10,082 bases of DNA from Physocladia obscura (lineage: Eukaryota > Chytridiomycota > Chytridiomycetes > Chytridiales > Chytriomycetaceae): assembly GCA_027596945.1 (NCBI GenBank), contig JADGJH010001423.1, forward strand, positions 1-10,082, written 5' to 3'. The number at the start of each line of letters is the position of its first letter. The first letter of the stretch is position 1. Below the pieces are notes generated by a model. That model had not been told where the DNA came from. It ran no database searches and worked only from the letters and a program-made list of their open reading frames with translations. Position numbers and translations under genes: made by a program. Of the stretch, positions 7,843 through 10,082 are shown one piece after another.

Positions 7843-9050
7843 TTACTGTTTTGCATCATGATTTTTCTTGAGAAATTCCTTCACGGATTTTAAAATCCAC
7901 TCCACGCAACCGTTTACCCGTCGGCGATTTCTGGATTCATTACAAAAATACATCTGCTGCCAGTTGATCCCTTCTTGAGCTAGTAATTGAGACTCTTGAC
8001 CTGGAATACATGCAAATCCATCATGCTGACATTTTATCTTCCAATACCGTTTTCCCAACGCCTTCCAGTTTGAATTGACAGAAAATATTTGCAACAATGC
8101 ATTCACATCAAGATGTTTGACAATCTGCCAGCAAATATCCTCGTTTAATTTTGAAAATGGGGAGGTATCCATGTGCCTGCCGAAAATATTAGTTCCCACA
8201 CACGGATATGTAAAATCAACGCCGAACCGAATTTGACTGTCCACATGCAAATTACAAGTTTTGTTTAGGCTCTCAAACTGCAGCTGAGAGTTGTAACAAC
8301 CATATCGGAAAATACGAGGAACAAGGGCTTTAAGATTTGAAAACTCTTGGTCATAAGCTGCGGATTCCAAATTAATATCCAAATTACTATTCCACAGTTT
8401 TTTATCTATTTTTTTTTTTTTTATGTATACGATTTTATTCACCCCATTTCATTCATTTTGATTTTGTGAATCACCTTCAGCACTCAAAGAACTTTGTGTT
8501 GATGAATCAAATTTAACTGGCCCGTCGAATGGAGTTAAAATCCATAAATCTGGAATATAAACATTGAAGCTCTGCTCTTGCAACTCGTTAATATGGAACG
8601 GGTCTGGAATATCGGGAATGAATTGTACGAGATCTTCAGTAATCGGACTTGCAATTTTTAACCAATCAACCAGATTTCTCAGCGTAATGTTGTGCGCAGA
8701 CAGCTTTCGCACGAGAAGCGCGGCACATTTTGAATGGAACTGGTACGACAAAGCCAGATAGTCCAAGCTGAAGAAGTTGAAAGTGAAAAGCTTGGCAGTA
8801 CTCAAGTTCAACTCGAAATCAACAGGAAGACTGTCCCATTGTTGAGCCGCCTCGGTTTCAGACACTTTGAAGTCACCGTATACTCCGGTGGCTCCGATCG
8901 GACTGAATTGCGCCGTTTCGATATTGAGAGCTGTCAAAAGTCCTCAATAAAATAGTAATCTGCGGAAGAAAAGAAGCTCTTACCTCGTTGCCGATCCCAC
9001 CAGTCATTTGCTTCCACTGGAAGAGCGATTTTTCCAGAATGATGTGTCAT
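7843..9050 (-). CDS. F-box protein, three-exon model
   Basis: F-box proteins link substrates to SCF ubiquitin ligases through Skp1. The model runs ATG 9050-9048, exon 1 9050-8984, exon 2 8930-8475 and exon 3 8405-7843, giving 361 residues. Intron 1 (8983-8931, 53 nt) has a strong GTAAGA donor and GACAG acceptor. Intron 2 (8474-8406, 69 nt, GTGATT...AAATAG) is less certain: it removes a TGA at 8451-8449 and an AATAAA on the minus strand (8439-8434). Residues about 254-295 fit an F-box: FSKLNEDICWQIVKHL, then LLQIFSVNSNWKALG. A Trp-rich tail (YWKIKCQHDGF, NWQQMYFCN) follows, as in many F-box proteins. Residues 1-250 carry no domain I know; a WWDRQR motif lies near 17-22 and SPIGATGVYGDF near residues 31-42. 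If intron 2 is wrong, there are two genes: one ending at 8449 (184 residues) and a short F-box protein starting at ATG 8172-8170 (109 residues). Confidence 0.65.
8434..8439 (-). terminator. Possible polyadenylation signal inside F-box gene intron 2
   Basis: A minus-strand AATAAA lies 9 nt after the TGA at 8451-8449 and is followed by an A-rich tract (13 A). This would suit a transcript that ends here, either because exon 2 is the last exon of a separate gene or by alternative polyadenylation in the intron. Confidence 0.35.
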
Positions 9051-9447
9051 CCCAATCCCACACAACAAGCAGTAAGTGTCCCAACATCCCATCACTCAGT
9101 CAATGAAGAAATTGTTTTTTGAGAAATTTTTTCATTCCAAAAATTCTTCGAAAAACTTAAACCTTAGCCTGGAATATTTATTGGACATGAATCACAGCAT
9201 CAGGCACGTGTTTATGTTGAATGAACAAAAGCAAAAATAAATTTACCCACTATAATATTCAAAGTGCAAATTGGATCAAAACCTAATAATGTAAAAGGTT
9301 AGTGTTCATAAACATAAATAAATAAATAAATGTATAACCTCCATATTACCCACATGCTATAATCTTGCATAACAAAATGCTTAAGTCGCTAGAAGAACCA
9401 AGTACGGGACTTGGAACCCATTGTTCATAGTACAAAATTAGTAATAG
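9051..9447. other. Non-coding stretch upstream of the F-box gene
   Basis: This holds the presumed minus-strand promoter of the F-box gene and AT-rich filler with a short AAAT microsatellite near 9317-9331. No coding frame, RNA gene or clear promoter motif was recognised. Confidence 0.5.
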
Positions 9448-9894
9448 GTAATGAATCAGAAGGTAATTTGTAAATTATCATGAAAATAGGATATACCAGA
9501 CAATAAATGGTGTGATACTAATGTAGCTTCCAATTTAAAACATGGTAATGCTAGTCCACTCTTGAATGAAAGTGATCAGGCAAAATATCATTGGTTAATG
9601 GCAAGAATTCTTTGCAATGGAGAAATGCATTTTTCATCAAGCAGAAACTCAGCTGCAAAACATTTTGAATTTCCAAATAAATTGGCATTTTTATTAGAGT
9701 TCCGAACCTTTCTTTATCTTGAGACAACAGGTCTGCTGTTTGTTTTGAAATTTTAAATGAGTTCATTCAGTGTGGATGAACCAAAAACATTCTGTTACAA
9801 CCACAATTCGCTGGACTTATGGAGACTGCATTCTAAAAGCGCCACAATACAAGAGTTTGTCAGCAAGAAGTTTTATTTTTTGTTGACAAACTGA
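9448..9894 (+). mobile_element. Decayed Ty1/copia pol fragment B
   Basis: A single frame runs across these bases, broken only by TGA 9481-9483, TAG 9487-9489 and TAA 9754-9756. It reads MNQKVICKLS near 9451, then DTNVASNL, SPLLNESDQAKYHWLMARIL, a SRNSAAKHF segment and LETTGLLF. This order matches the end of copia reverse transcriptase: the 'Q-x-x-YI-x-x-L' helix, the 'TP-x-x-x-NL' segment, 'LL ... Y-x-x-L-x-x-x-L', and the final 'G-L-x-F' strand. After the TAA, the text to 9894 (SVDEPKT ... WRLHSKS) may be a remnant of the RNase H domain, but that is weak. The fragment starts almost exactly where fragment A (619-2120) stops, in the same orientation. Confidence 0.55.
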
Positions 9895-10082
9895 AAATTT
9901 AAGCTTTTCCCACAGTAATAGTTGAAGAACTGTGCAGACTCAAAGAGTACTGTCAAAATTGACTAGGAGAAAGGTGACAGGAAAGAAGTTGAGTGGAGGA
10001 GTGATTTGGTGAGGAATTTGAGTGGTGATCAGGGTCTATGTTTTTTCTTGTTCTGAAAAACATATTCACACACACACCACCT
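9895..10082. other. Right-end non-coding sequence with a CA tract
   Basis: No gene was seen. A short CA-rich tract (about 10066-10080) closes the window. No LTR of the copia element could be identified here. Confidence 0.45.

Overview
The window looks like an AT-rich eukaryotic nuclear genome. It carries spliced genes with very short introns (about 49-123 nt, mostly under 70), AATAAA-type polyadenylation signals, a decayed Ty1/copia retrotransposon and a decayed gene of the Crinkler/RHS NTPase type. Several motif choices in the ERO1 protein look closer to fungal than to animal ERO1. With the short introns and the Crinkler/RHS-type gene, this suggests an early-diverging (for example zoosporic) fungus. 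That is an inference; no sequence here names the species.

Layout, left to right. 1-618 is AT-rich, low-complexity DNA with two inverted repeats and no gene seen. 619-2120 (+) is a frameshifted piece of a Ty1/copia polyprotein: an acidic linker region, then reverse transcriptase up to just past the YVDD motif. It stops exactly where a short repeat-like block (about 2121-2260) begins. 2261-2760 is non-coding. 2898-4883 (+) is an intact seven-exon ERO1 gene, an ER thiol oxidase of 521 residues with a signal peptide, both redox cysteine pairs and an unexpected C-terminal membrane helix. Two TGACGTT motifs lie upstream. 4884-5427 is non-coding and separates ERO1 from a convergent gene. 5428-6826 (-) is a P-loop NTPase of the Crinkler/RHS class, broken by in-frame stops and frameshifts. 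Upstream of it on the same strand (6766-7633) are open segments in other frames: a short N-terminal piece, a coiled-coil-like segment with a presequence-like stretch, and an ankyrin-like segment in a GC-rich block. 7843-9050 (-) is a three-exon gene whose C-terminal third is an F-box. 9051-9447 shows nothing. 9448-9894 (+) is a second decayed copia fragment that continues the pol reading almost exactly where the first one stops.

The most striking structural point is that the two copia pieces read as one pol gene split by about 7.3 kb of unrelated DNA holding ERO1, the NTPase remnant and the F-box gene. ERO1 and the F-box gene appear intact. The NTPase and copia sequences are decayed. I see no operon-like or pathway link between the three host-type genes.
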